Source: Clostridia bacterium (GTDB lineage Bacteria; Bacillota; Clostridia; Oscillospirales; Acutalibacteraceae). Taken from it: DNA of 64,000 nucleotides. Under the pieces are notes generated by a model. That model was not told where the DNA came from. It made no database searches and saw only the letters and a program-made list of their open reading frames with translations. Below, in pieces: positions 34,944 to 43,360 of this stretch. Every line of letters starts with the position of its first letter. The first letter of the stretch is position 1. The translations under genes and the position numbers were made by a program. The DNA is taken from assembly GCA_017461235.1 (NCBI GenBank), contig JAFTYU010000036.1:1-64000 (forward strand). The letters are read 5' to 3'.

Positions 34944-35792
34944 ATGAATAACGACATCGATATTTCGGTAAATGAAATTATTGAAAAAACAGAGAAGGAA
35001 ATCCACTACAAAAACTCTCGCGATGAAATTTTCAGACGCGGCAATTCTTGGATATATTGCTATAACACCTTTAAAGAATACTCAAATAAACAAGCATATG
35101 ACGAAAAAGATTATGATTTTTTGGCACTCAATCTATCTTTTTATCTTGCAAGCTGGGGAATGTACCGCGGCTCATCATTTTTATTGAATATGGATTATAA
35201 AATACACATTGAAGCCGTAAAAATGATGATGAAAGAAAAATACAGACAACTTTTTGACGGGAATATATATCAAAATAAAAGTGAGTACAAAAAGCTACTT
35301 TTTGGTGAAGAAAATTTTGATGGTATTTACGTTTGGTTAAATGACTACTACACCAATATTCATAACATTATGAAATCAACGGGTGATACAGAAATCTCGG
35401 ATACTCTGATTACCAAAATTCTTCTCGGTGTATATGGTTGCATACCGGCTTTTGACAGATTTTTTAAAGATGCCTTTGGTCTTTTTGGCGGACAAAAGCA
35501 TTTATCCACAAACGGCAATGCCATTACAAACAAAAACAAGGGGCTTCTTGCAATTCTGGAAACAGAGCTCGGAAACGAGATTCAAAATTGGGGTAGCAAT
35601 GATATCCCATACATGAAAAAAGTTGATATGTACTTTTATTCACTGGGGGAGGTTATGTCGAAAAATGCGACAGAAGCTGCAAAAGCATCAAATAAAAAAC
35701 CTACGCAAAAAGACATCGATGATGCGTTAAAAGAAATAAAAAAAGCCCTTCAAACAAAAATCGAAGAAAAATACATAAAACCTATAGCATAG
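34944..35792 (+). CDS. Hypothetical partner protein of the 34290 gene
   Basis: I do not recognise this 282-residue, mostly helical protein. It has an aromatic-rich stretch (ALNLSFYLASWGMYRGSSF), a central GVYGCIPAFDRFFKDAFG, and a charged C-terminal region with KKPTQKDIDDAL. It has no membrane segment or signal peptide. Close spacing with the preceding gene and a shared promoter suggest a two-gene system. Confidence 0.6.
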   Translation: MNNDIDISVNEIIEKTEKEIHYKNSRDEIFRRGNSWIYCYNTFKEYSNKQAYDEKDYDFLALNLSFYLASWGMYRGSSFLLNMDYKIHIEAVKMMMKEKYRQLFDGNIYQNKSEYKKLLFGEENFDGIYVWLNDYYTNIHNIMKSTGDTEISDTLITKILLGVYGCIPAFDRFFKDAFGLFGGQKHLSTNGNAITNKNKGLLAILETELGNEIQNWGSNDIPYMKKVDMYFYSLGEVMSKNATEAAKASNKKPTQKDIDDALKEIKKALQTKIEEKYIKPIA

Positions 35793-35819
35793 CACACAAC
35801 TATCAATATCAAAATAACA

Positions 35820-35847
35820 TCCCCGACTATTGAAAAATAGTCGGGGA
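35820..35847. terminator. Bidirectional terminator
   Basis: A perfect 12-bp stem (tccccgactatt / aatagtcgggga) with a GAAA loop separates the plus-strand pair from the convergent minus-strand gene. Confidence 0.85.
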
Positions 35848-35857
35848 ATCATTATAT

Positions 35858-36424
35858 TTAATTAATCTCAACCTTTTTTAAATCAACGTAGAGTTCCGAT
35901 GAATACTGCTGACCGAGCAGATCGTCGATATAGAGATAATAATCTTTTTCTTCTTTCATTGAAAATGCGTTGGTTGAAATATATGGTTCATATCCGTTGC
36001 AGGGACCGTCATATTCACCTACAATTTCAATATCGGAAAAAGATTGAGTGACAGAAATCATAAAATTGGTGTAGTCGCACCCCTTCAAAGCAAAGTCTGT
36101 ATCTTCTCCCTTAAACAATTTCAAAAGTGCGTCCTGAATTTTTATCATAATGCTTTTACTCAAAAAGTCATCTTCTTCGTATTCATCTTCATCCGCATCT
36201 GCCGGTTCTTCCATATCATTGATATAATTGTTAAGGTGAATTATTTTTCCTTCGCCGTCAAACATAGCGTTTTTGGAAAATGCCAATTTTTTCATTGTGT
36301 CTCTCATGGCGTTTCGTGCATCAGAGAAAGTTTCAAATGCCGAAAAAGTTGTTCCCAACATATCTTTTGAAACACACTCGTACGGTAAAGACGTTTTTAC
36401 TGACAAAACCCAGATTTCTTTCAT
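35858..36424 (-). CDS. Hypothetical protein, 188 residues
   Basis: No family is recognised. The middle (residues 70-85) is very acidic (EEPADADEDEYEEDD), and the flanking parts alternate beta and alpha segments (MKEIWVLSVKTSLPYE at the start). GGAGG precedes the ATG. Together with the next upstream gene it lies behind the AAA ATPase gene and may share its function. Confidence 0.65.
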   Translation of the reverse strand: MKEIWVLSVKTSLPYECVSKDMLGTTFSAFETFSDARNAMRDTMKKLAFSKNAMFDGEGKIIHLNNYINDMEEPADADEDEYEEDDFLSKSIMIKIQDALLKLFKGEDTDFALKGCDYTNFMISVTQSFSDIEIVGEYDGPCNGYEPYISTNAFSMKEEKDYYLYIDDLLGQQYSSELYVDLKKVEIN

Positions 36425-36557
36425 AATATAAAACCTCCAAAATTATTATATTTCTTCAAATTTAATCAGAGCGCACTTTCAATTTACATAGTTTTTATTC
36501 TCTTTTATATTTGATGAGTTAATTATATATGAAGCTATGCACCAAAAACGGTGCATA

Positions 36558-37061
36558 TCATTCAAAAATCACCATTCTGTTCATTTCCTTTATTTTATTA
36601 ATAAAGCAGACCAAATCAAAATCGCAGTTATGTGGTATTTTTATAACAAGCGGAGTTTTTTCGGTATTGATATCCCGTATTTCATTAAATTCATCCCAGA
36701 ATTTTACAAGGTTTATAAAGCAGAGCAGATTATACAGAAACAAATCTTTTTGAGTTAAATCTGCTGCTGTTTTCCCGTTTTTTCCTTTTGTTACGATGAA
36801 TTCTCCGTTTTGTTTTAAACTTAACCACAAATCATCATCTTTACTGATTAGCTCAGGTTTATAGTTTTTTATAAACTCATTTATAAAAGCCCTGAATGAA
36901 CGGGTTGCCCCTATTCCGTTTGTAAGGAACGAAAATTTTCCTTTGTAGAAGTATTTATTATCTTTATAGTATGCCAATCTCAATTGATAGTTCTGCTTTT
37001 CAGAATTGTCAAAACACTCAAGAGATTTTTCTTCCGCCGACTTATTCAGAAGCTCGTTCAT
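36558..37061 (-). CDS. Hypothetical protein following the AAA ATPase
   Basis: This 167-residue protein is of unknown family, rich in Lys, Asn and Phe, with no membrane helix. Its ATG lies one base after the stop of the AAA ATPase gene, so translation is coupled and a complex with the ATPase is plausible. A C-terminal stretch PHNCDFDLVCFINKIKEM is the most conserved-looking part. Confidence 0.62.
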   Translation of the reverse strand: MNELLNKSAEEKSLECFDNSEKQNYQLRLAYYKDNKYFYKGKFSFLTNGIGATRSFRAFINEFIKNYKPELISKDDDLWLSLKQNGEFIVTKGKNGKTAADLTQKDLFLYNLLCFINLVKFWDEFNEIRDINTEKTPLVIKIPHNCDFDLVCFINKIKEMNRMVIFE

Positions 37062-37062
37062 A

Positions 37063-39078
37063 CTAAAATCCGATTTTGCAGACCGGTTGGTATTTAACCT
37101 TTTCGGGTATTACGATATCACTTGCCGTCAATGTTGAGAGAATATCACTTGTAACATCATCATAATTCATATTTACCAATCGGTTTGCCTGTGCCATTTT
37201 AGCTTTTTCAAACATATTTCTGACAAATCTGCCGTTACCGAAATCGGCGCATTTTCTGTTTTCGGAAAACAGTTTTCTCATTTTTTCTTTTGCGTCATCA
37301 GTAAACTTCATTTTGGCTTTTTGTGCGGTGAGTTCGGCAATCTCCAAAAGCTCTTCTTCATTATAATCATCAAAAGGTATGTTAAAAGCAATTCGTGAAC
37401 GAAGCCCCGGATTTTTATTTAAAAACCCTTCCATTTTGTCAGGATATCCTGCAAAAATAACAACAGTATCCTCACGATTGTTTTCCATCTCCTGCACTAT
37501 GGTATTTATAGCCTCGTCACCGTAGAGTCCGTCCCTGTCATCCACAAGCGAATATGCCTCATCAATAAACAAAACACTACCTTTTGCTTTTTTGAACATT
37601 GTCTTTACAAGGGGTGCAGTCTGACCTACAAACTGACCGACTATATCTGCCCTACCCACCTCATATAAATCTCCGTTTGACAAAATACCGTTATCCTTCA
37701 TAATCTGTGCAAAAAGGCGTGCAACGGTAGTTTTAGCAGTACCGGGATTCCCCGTAAAAACCATATGCATGGCAGGTCTGTCTGCACGAACCCCTTTATC
37801 TGCATAAATTTTTTGGACTTTGTAAAAATTCAATGCCTGTGTTATAACTTTTTTGGCGTTATCAAGACCTACAAGTCGGTTAAGCTCTTCTACGGCATTG
37901 CCGCGCGGAGCCGACTTTAAATTAATGCTTTTAACGTTTGTAACATCTTTATACTGTGGATAAACACTTGTTTTTAATTTTTCACAAAACCAATCATCAA
38001 ACATTGCCGCAAGATTTGATTCGGTATAAAATGTATCTTCTTTAAGCTTTGAAAACAGTTTTTTATCGACAGATATGTTATTTCTTCTTGCCAATGTTTT
38101 TAAATAGGCTTTTGCTTTGTCACCCGACACTAAATCTTCACTGATTTCAACAAATGAAACATTGTTAAGATTCTCCGTAAAAATACTTTTTATTTTTTCA
38201 CTTTCGGCAGGCAAGCACAAAATTGAAAGAACTGTATTTTTATATTTTTCCATCATTGCACAAACTTCAATAATTGTTTTTTTACCAAACCGTGCAAAGC
38301 TACCTGTTTTTTCTTCAATACCGGAAAACTGCACAACCAATGCACCGCCTTCGCAGGTTTTATAAATGGCCTCCAAGGAATTATCGTATAACTCAGTATT
38401 ATTATCAAAAGACAAACAACAGTATCGTTTATTGAAAATACGCTTATTGTTATACAAAGCACAAATAAGATTGTGATATACAGTTGACACCGACTTCGGG
38501 TTGTCAGTTTTTATCATATAATGAACAGGATGACTCTTTGTATTGCCTGAACCTTTACCCATATAAATCCGTTCAATCTCAGGCAAAAGTGAATCTTCAA
38601 ACAATGATTCCCGCAAATTTTTTATTATTGTCTCCTTATCTGTTACCCGTGTTAAGAGTTCTTCCGTGTATTTAACATCGCAACGTCTGTGTCGCTCAAA
38701 AAAAATCAAGCCTAAATCTTCCAATACACCGCCGGATGACGAAACAAAATAATTCCTATCCCCCATATTCAAGAGAAAAACCAACGACCTTACGGTTATT
38801 TCTTCAATATTTGAAACATCGGCAGTCAATGAAACAAAAGTTAAATATTTCTTTATTGCCTTCTCAATACTGTTATTATCCTTTACAATTGCACCGATTA
38901 TAGCTATATGATTTTTTATACTTGCAATAAAGAAGTAGTTTTGTTTGTTGTTTTTCTGATAAAACTGTTCATTAACCGCAGGAAATGAACTTGCGTATTC
39001 TTCGTATTCTTCTCTGTTCTTAGAATCAGGAATGTTCTCATTCTCATGGATTTTTACGGTAATTTTATAAAACAGCAT
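37063..39078 (-). CDS. CbxX/EccA-like AAA ATPase
   Basis: This AAA+ ATPase of about 671 residues resembles CbxX, SpoVK and the type VII secretion ATPase EccA. The C-terminal AAA module has Walker A GNPGTAKTT, Walker B VLFIDEAYSL and the arginine-finger region NPGLRSRIAF, then a lid with FGNGRFVRNMFEKAK. The N-terminal half contains an apparently degenerate AAA-like stretch (GGALVVQFSG). The start is the ATG at 39078 with GGAGGTG before it. In actinobacterial type VII systems an EccA ATPase assists substrate release; here the type VII operon lies about 3 kb away. Confidence 0.82.
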   Translation of the reverse strand: MLFYKITVKIHENENIPDSKNREEYEEYASSFPAVNEQFYQKNNKQNYFFIASIKNHIAIIGAIVKDNNSIEKAIKKYLTFVSLTADVSNIEEITVRSLVFLLNMGDRNYFVSSSGGVLEDLGLIFFERHRRCDVKYTEELLTRVTDKETIIKNLRESLFEDSLLPEIERIYMGKGSGNTKSHPVHYMIKTDNPKSVSTVYHNLICALYNNKRIFNKRYCCLSFDNNTELYDNSLEAIYKTCEGGALVVQFSGIEEKTGSFARFGKKTIIEVCAMMEKYKNTVLSILCLPAESEKIKSIFTENLNNVSFVEISEDLVSGDKAKAYLKTLARRNNISVDKKLFSKLKEDTFYTESNLAAMFDDWFCEKLKTSVYPQYKDVTNVKSINLKSAPRGNAVEELNRLVGLDNAKKVITQALNFYKVQKIYADKGVRADRPAMHMVFTGNPGTAKTTVARLFAQIMKDNGILSNGDLYEVGRADIVGQFVGQTAPLVKTMFKKAKGSVLFIDEAYSLVDDRDGLYGDEAINTIVQEMENNREDTVVIFAGYPDKMEGFLNKNPGLRSRIAFNIPFDDYNEEELLEIAELTAQKAKMKFTDDAKEKMRKLFSENRKCADFGNGRFVRNMFEKAKMAQANRLVNMNYDDVTSDILSTLTASDIVIPEKVKYQPVCKIGF

Positions 39079-39146
39079 TTTGCACCTCCGTATTTTTCTG
39101 ATAATATAATACAAAAAATTATGCACTGTTTTCGGGACACAAAAAG

Positions 39147-39174
39147 CTCCGTCTCACATTTCTGTAAGACGGAG
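39147..39174 (-). terminator. Terminator of the WYL regulator gene
   Basis: An 8-bp stem (ctccgtct / agacggag) is followed on the minus strand by CTTTTTGTG. Confidence 0.8.
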
Positions 39175-39188
39175 TACGTTATTATAAA

Positions 39189-40172
39189 TTATTTGTATTT
39201 TTCAATAGCTTCGGTTAATGTATTTTTAATTCTTTCTCTCAGCTCCAAAGGTTTTGTTATCTCAACAACGCCTAAATACTGCTTAGCCCAATGTTCCATA
39301 GCGAAGGCACTGGCAACCAACTCAACCTTGATTTTTTCATCGTTTATTTCTGTTATTTTAATATCTCTGCCGAACCAATCCACAATCTGGTCGATTGTTC
39401 TTTTATCCGCAATCATTTCAATAGGTTGAGGCTTGTCTGTAAACATATACGGAAGTCCCGTGGCAATCTCTTTATAATCAATTCCGTTTTCGTAGCCATC
39501 GATGGTGCGAATATTGGTTAGCGGTCTGTTCTCAAGCAGGGTCATATTGCTGATTCTGTCCAGTCTGTAATAGCCCATATTATGCCACCGCTCATTAAGC
39601 GCCATTAAATAATAGCGTTGATTATGAAGAATAAGCTGATAGGGACTTGCTTTATGGGATGCAGATTTATGTAATTTTTTATCTATACCTATTTTATTGT
39701 AGTCAAACGCAATCTGTACCCCCTTTTCAATAGCTAAATCTATCATATCTATATTATAGAAAAGAGCGATATTATCCGTTTTGTTCCAATCGTTTACGGA
39801 GTAAATGTTTTTTATATGTGATTTAAAGTAAACATTTGAAAGACCGCAAAGTCGTTCAATAAGATCCTTGGAATATTTAGGCGCAATATGTTTACTGGAA
39901 AGAACACCGTCAATAAGCATACGCAGTTCAGAATCTTCAAAACTCCTTGTTTCAAGAAAAGAGCCTGCCCTTGTTGATTCAATTTCATATCCTGCTTCTT
40001 TTAGCAATGATATGTTTCTGCCTATCGCCTTTCTCTCAATAACTATGCCATAATCCTTCTCAAGATAATTCGCGATATCCTCCTGCTTTAAAGGGTGATC
40101 AAAATCACTGTATTTCTCAAAAATCTGCAGAATGCGGATTAATGCTAATTTTTTAGGTTCAAGCTCTGCCAT
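39189..40172 (-). CDS. WYL-domain transcriptional regulator
   Basis: This 327-residue protein has an N-terminal helix-turn-helix (LKQEDIANYLEKDYGIVIERKAIGRNI) and a central WYL ligand domain. The WYL domain contains the SPYQLILHNQRYYLMALN and YYRLDRISNM segments typical of regulators that sense nucleotides or DNA damage. It has GGGAGAG before its ATG. It stands alone, terminated by a hairpin. Its target is unknown; being between the AAA ATPase and the GNAT genes it may control either. Confidence 0.88.
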   Translation of the reverse strand: MAELEPKKLALIRILQIFEKYSDFDHPLKQEDIANYLEKDYGIVIERKAIGRNISLLKEAGYEIESTRAGSFLETRSFEDSELRMLIDGVLSSKHIAPKYSKDLIERLCGLSNVYFKSHIKNIYSVNDWNKTDNIALFYNIDMIDLAIEKGVQIAFDYNKIGIDKKLHKSASHKASPYQLILHNQRYYLMALNERWHNMGYYRLDRISNMTLLENRPLTNIRTIDGYENGIDYKEIATGLPYMFTDKPQPIEMIADKRTIDQIVDWFGRDIKITEINDEKIKVELVASAFAMEHWAKQYLGVVEITKPLELRERIKNTLTEAIEKYK

Positions 40173-40323
40173 AATAACTCTCCCGATAAAAATTTTCTAC
40201 AACATCATTGTACCATATCCGCCCCATAACACAAGTGTTATATGTACCAAAAAGCGTACACTGTTTATTGTTGAATTTAATCAAAAGCTTTTGAATTTAA
40301 TATGTATTTATCGGCAATGCTTT

Positions 40324-40821
40324 TTAAATATTACGCAAACGATTCAGATATTCGTCTGCTTCATCTCTTGTTTTGAAAATTACTACTTCTTTTTCAGTCT
40401 TGTATTTATCAATCAAAGCATATATTTTCGGCAAAGATTTTTCTGAAAACTCTTTGATAAAGCCTTCGAATTCGGGAGCCGGCTCCTTTTCAATCCACGG
40501 CAAATCATAACGCCCTTTGCCGAGCCGTTCGGTAGCCCCTTGTATGCAAACTTGTGTTGGTAAATCAAAAAGAAAAACCGTATCACACTCCCTGAGTCGC
40601 ATTTCAATGGTTCTGTTGTAGTTTCCGTCAATTATCCATTGGGGTGTATTGAATATTTCCACTATTTTTTCATCAAACTCATCTCTTGTGATGTGAGTTT
40701 TGTCTGCCTTGTGCCATATTGCATCAAGGTAATATAACGGCAAACCGGTACATATATTCAGTTTTTCTGCAAAAGTTGTTTTACCCGAACCGGGACAACC
40801 GATAACAATAGCTTTTTTCAT
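40324..40821 (-). CDS. P-loop kinase of the adenylate-kinase/FlaR type
   Basis: This 165-residue nucleotide-binding protein has Walker A GCPGSGKTT. A DxD-like region YLDAIWHKADKT and DGNYNRTIEMRLRECDTVFLFD give the fold of small nucleoside-type kinases annotated as topology-modulation proteins. The phosphate acceptor is unknown. It starts 3 bases after the GNAT gene in the same operon, so both are controlled by the upstream attenuator. Confidence 0.85.
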   Translation of the reverse strand: MKKAIVIGCPGSGKTTFAEKLNICTGLPLYYLDAIWHKADKTHITRDEFDEKIVEIFNTPQWIIDGNYNRTIEMRLRECDTVFLFDLPTQVCIQGATERLGKGRYDLPWIEKEPAPEFEGFIKEFSEKSLPKIYALIDKYKTEKEVVIFKTRDEADEYLNRLRNI

Positions 40822-40824
40822 GAC

Positions 40825-41325
40825 CTAAAAATACTTCTCCATAATTACGCTGCCGCCGTAATCCTCTATCACTTTAAACCCGTTTTTTTCGTACATTGAG
40901 TAAGATACAGGAGTGTGTTTAAAGCAATTAAGAACCATTTTAACAAAACCTTTTTCACGGGCATCTTCCTGTATTTTTATAAAAGCACTTTTTCCGTACC
41001 CTTTTCCGCGATAAGCTTCTTTAATAACGTTTTCCGTAACGAATGCTGCGTTTTCTTCAAAAGGGCTTTTCTGATAACCGATAACGCCTATTTTTTCGTT
41101 TTCTTTATTCATAACTATGTAAAGATAATTATCTGCGGAAGCTGCTCCGTCGGGGAATATATCCGCAAATTCACTTCTCGCCGCTTTTACGGCTTTAAAT
41201 CTGAATTTTTCATCACCTGATTTTATCAGATGCTCTGCATAAGCCTTTACAGACCATTTTGAATACACCTTGAACTCATCATTGTTCATACGCTTGAAGC
41301 TTATTTGTTTTAATTCATTTTGCAA
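40825..41325 (-). CDS. GNAT family N-acetyltransferase
   Basis: This acetyl-CoA-dependent acetyltransferase of about 167 residues contains VTENVIKEAYRGKGYGKSAF, the acetyl-CoA loop of the family (RGKGYG). YSMYEKNGFKVIEDYG is the C-terminal part. The start is TTG at 41325 with AGAGGTG six bases before it; the longer frame continues into the leader region without a ribosome site. The leader-peptide attenuator upstream suggests drug acetylation as the role, but the substrate is not known. Confidence 0.85.
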   Translation of the reverse strand: MQNELKQISFKRMNNDEFKVYSKWSVKAYAEHLIKSGDEKFRFKAVKAARSEFADIFPDGAASADNYLYIVMNKENEKIGVIGYQKSPFEENAAFVTENVIKEAYRGKGYGKSAFIKIQEDAREKGFVKMVLNCFKHTPVSYSMYEKNGFKVIEDYGGSVIMEKYF

Positions 41326-41383
41326 AGAAGACACCTCTTTTGCTTTTAGTCTCAAATCATAAAATTTATTTTAAAAACAAACC

Positions 41384-41411
41384 AGGCATCCCCGGGAATA
41401 CGGAGATGCCT
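41384..41411 (-). terminator. Attenuator terminator before the GNAT gene
   Basis: On the minus strand AGGCATC (41411-41405) pairs with GATGCCT (41390-41384), with an inner CCG/CGG, followed by GGTTTGTTTTT. The leader codons CGGAGTGCC (41467-41459) can pair with GGCATCTCCG of the 5' arm (4 bp, one bulge, 5 bp), which would prevent the terminator. Confidence 0.7.
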
Positions 41412-41437
41412 TAATTTACAATATGATGAAAACTATA

Positions 41438-41494
41438 TCAATCGCAAACGGACAAAACGGCACTCCGGGTCATAAAAACACTCTTCATTGTCAT
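41438..41494 (-). CDS. Leader peptide of the GNAT/kinase operon
   Basis: An 18-codon ATG frame, MTMKSVFMTRSAVLSVCD, has AGGTGG five bases upstream (41505-41500). It lies between a near-consensus promoter and a terminator in front of the GNAT gene. Codons 10-12 (CGG AGT GCC) overlap the segment able to disrupt the terminator, so ribosome position would decide the outcome. The frame is seen; the mechanism is inferred. Confidence 0.62.
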   Translation of the reverse strand: MTMKSVFMTRSAVLSVCD

Positions 41495-41525
41495 TTTATC
41501 CACCTGCCTTTCAATATTTTCTATG

Positions 41526-41554
41526 ATTATACCCTTATGTGTCAAGAAAGTCAA
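41526..41554 (-). promoter_or_regulatory. Strong promoter of the GNAT leader
   Basis: TTGACT (41554-41549) and TATAAT (41531-41526) are 17 bases apart on the minus strand. Transcription would begin near 41519, about 25 bases before the leader ATG. Confidence 0.85.
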
Positions 41555-41627
41555 CAACACCTTACACATCCGTAAAACTATATATAACCACAGGGCTCAT
41601 CAGCACAGATTATGTTAAACGTACATC

Positions 41628-41933
41628 TTACGGGAGCTCGGCAAGGATTGCGTTTTTAGGTCTGTAGCCTACGATTCTTGACTGTTCTTTGCCGTCCTTG
41701 AAGACAATGAGTGTGGGGATGCTCATAACATCGTATTTCATTGCTATCTCCCCGGCTTCGTCTACGTTAATTTTACCCACGGTAATATCTGCACGCTCGT
41801 TTGCAATCTCCGCAACAATAGGAGCAACCATCTGACAGGGACCGCACCAATCCGCATAAAAATCAACGAGTGCAATACCTTTGCCGTTAAGTATCTCATC
41901 AGCAAAATTTTCGTTATTCAACTTCTTTAACAT
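41628..41933 (-). CDS. trxA: Thioredoxin
   Basis: This 101-residue thioredoxin has the intact active site YADWCGPCQM, the cis-proline region MSIPTLIVFKDG and the family length. It reduces disulfides in cytoplasmic proteins. It follows the ferredoxin-thioredoxin-reductase-like gene by 13 bases, so electrons probably reach it from that protein. Confidence 0.95.
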   Translation of the reverse strand: MLKKLNNENFADEILNGKGIALVDFYADWCGPCQMVAPIVAEIANERADITVGKINVDEAGEIAMKYDVMSIPTLIVFKDGKEQSRIVGYRPKNAILAELP

Positions 41934-41946
41934 ATATTTTTACCTC

Positions 41947-42147
41947 TCAATCTTTAGATTTATAATAAAGCATACAGTGGCAATAGCCTTCAAAATCCGG
42001 GTCAGCTATCTGCGCTTTGAATTCATCGCACATACATTTGTATTCGGGAAGCTTGGGAATTCGACACGGGCAATAACCGTCTTTAGCTTTGAGACCCTGC
42101 CTGATACGCTCTACAACTTCCTTATTTTCATTTAACCGCACTGCCAT
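41947..42147 (-). CDS. Ferredoxin-thioredoxin reductase catalytic-subunit-like protein
   Basis: This 66-residue protein has the cysteine order of the FTR catalytic chain: GYCPCRI, KCMCDEF and GYCHCMLY, which bind a 4Fe-4S cluster next to a redox disulfide. Bacterial relatives pass electrons from ferredoxin to thioredoxin. The small size fits the short anaerobe form (no variable chain gene is seen). The start is the ATG at 42147, with AAGGAG eight bases upstream. Confidence 0.88.
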   Translation of the reverse strand: MAVRLNENKEVVERIRQGLKAKDGYCPCRIPKLPEYKCMCDEFKAQIADPDFEGYCHCMLYYKSKD

Positions 42148-42258
42148 AGTTACCACTCCTTTGATATTATTTTAACTTTAAGATAAACACATTACAACAT
42201 ATTTTTTAAAAATTTCAGACAATATTAATATTTTCACCCATAAACCCTGCAAAAAACA

Positions 42259-42284
42259 TAACCACCGAAAAAAATCGGTGGTTA
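42259..42284 (-). terminator. Terminator of the type VII secretion operon
   Basis: A 10-bp stem (taaccaccga / tcggtggtta) with a 6-base loop is followed on the minus strand by TGTTTTTTGC, right after the PP2C gene. Confidence 0.85.
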
Positions 42285-42303
42285 CATACTGATTATTTCA
42301 CGC

Positions 42304-43359
42304 TTATGTTTCGGAAACGGTTTGTTTTTCCGGTATTATCGGAGTTGTGGGACTTTGCTGTGTTGTCTGCGCCGATTGGGTTGTTTGATTTACTGTCTGT
42401 GTTGTTTGCTTTGTGGGAATAATTTTTTTGAACCAATCCAAATCCCACGAAAAATTCTTTCTGTTCGACACGGCAAAAAACACGGCTGCACATATTGCAC
42501 ACAACACAAGAACGGCACCTGCACAAGCTATGATGCCTGCGTATTTTCTTTTTGTTTTAGTTGTCGCGGCGCAATTCTCTGTGCAGACATCGGCGACGAT
42601 TACAGTAACATTATCTTTACCGCCTTTTGCCAGAGCAGATTCAACGAGCGCATTTGCTTTTTCTTCTGTTGAACCGTTTGCCTGCAAAACATTTCTTATT
42701 TCTTCATCACTGAGCATATCCGTCAAGCCGTCACTGCAAAGCAAAATAACGTCATTTTCTTCCGCCTGAAGGGATTGAAAATGGGGTTCAATTATCATTT
42801 CCTCGGGGAATATACCGATATGCTGTGTCAGCTTGTGTTTTTCCTTGGTTTTTTGTGACGCCTCGTAAGATATCATCCCCGAGTCAACCATAGTCTGAGC
42901 CACGGTATGGTCCTTGCTGATGCAGGATATACTGCCGTTGCGCAATAAATATGCTCTGCTGTCGCCCACGTTACAGATATGAAGCACATCATCCGAGAAA
43001 CCAAAAGACACAAACGTGCATCCCATTCGTCTGCCTATAACACGCATTTCGTCGCAGACCTTTTTGTTAGCGGCATCAACCGTATTTTGGAGAACAGCCT
43101 GTGAAAAATCCGAGTCCATAATCTCAACAAGATTTTCACCAAACGTAACGGCGGTTATCTGCGAAGCCTTCTCTCCTGCCGCTTCTCCACCCATACCATC
43201 GAAAACCGAAAATGCGATTTTTGAGGTTTTTTCGCAAACCGCTGTAATATCATTTGCGGAATCAACAGTTACGCCGGAGAGATAAAAATTATCTTCATTA
43301 TTATTTCTTTTCTTTCCTACATTGCTACGTCCGTAAGCAGAAACAAATAAATTTCCCAT
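42304..43359 (-). CDS. PP2C-type Ser/Thr protein phosphatase
   Basis: The enzyme removes phosphate from proteins phosphorylated by Ser/Thr kinases using two metal ions. The metal-binding motifs are in place: RNNNEDNF (Asp23), FDGMGGEAAGE (Asp54), CSDGLTDML (Asp210) and GGKDNVTVIV (Asp249). Residues 274-297 form one membrane helix, so the phosphatase is anchored with its domain inside. The tail is rich in Thr and Gln (QTTQTVNQTT) and would be outside. It follows three kinase genes and closes the operon, so it likely reverses their action. Confidence 0.92.
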   Translation of the reverse strand: MGNLFVSAYGRSNVGKKRNNNEDNFYLSGVTVDSANDITAVCEKTSKIAFSVFDGMGGEAAGEKASQITAVTFGENLVEIMDSDFSQAVLQNTVDAANKKVCDEMRVIGRRMGCTFVSFGFSDDVLHICNVGDSRAYLLRNGSISCISKDHTVAQTMVDSGMISYEASQKTKEKHKLTQHIGIFPEEMIIEPHFQSLQAEENDVILLCSDGLTDMLSDEEIRNVLQANGSTEEKANALVESALAKGGKDNVTVIVADVCTENCAATTKTKRKYAGIIACAGAVLVLCAICAAVFFAVSNRKNFSWDLDWFKKIIPTKQTTQTVNQTTQSAQTTQQSPTTPIIPEKQTVSET

Positions 43360-43360
43360 A

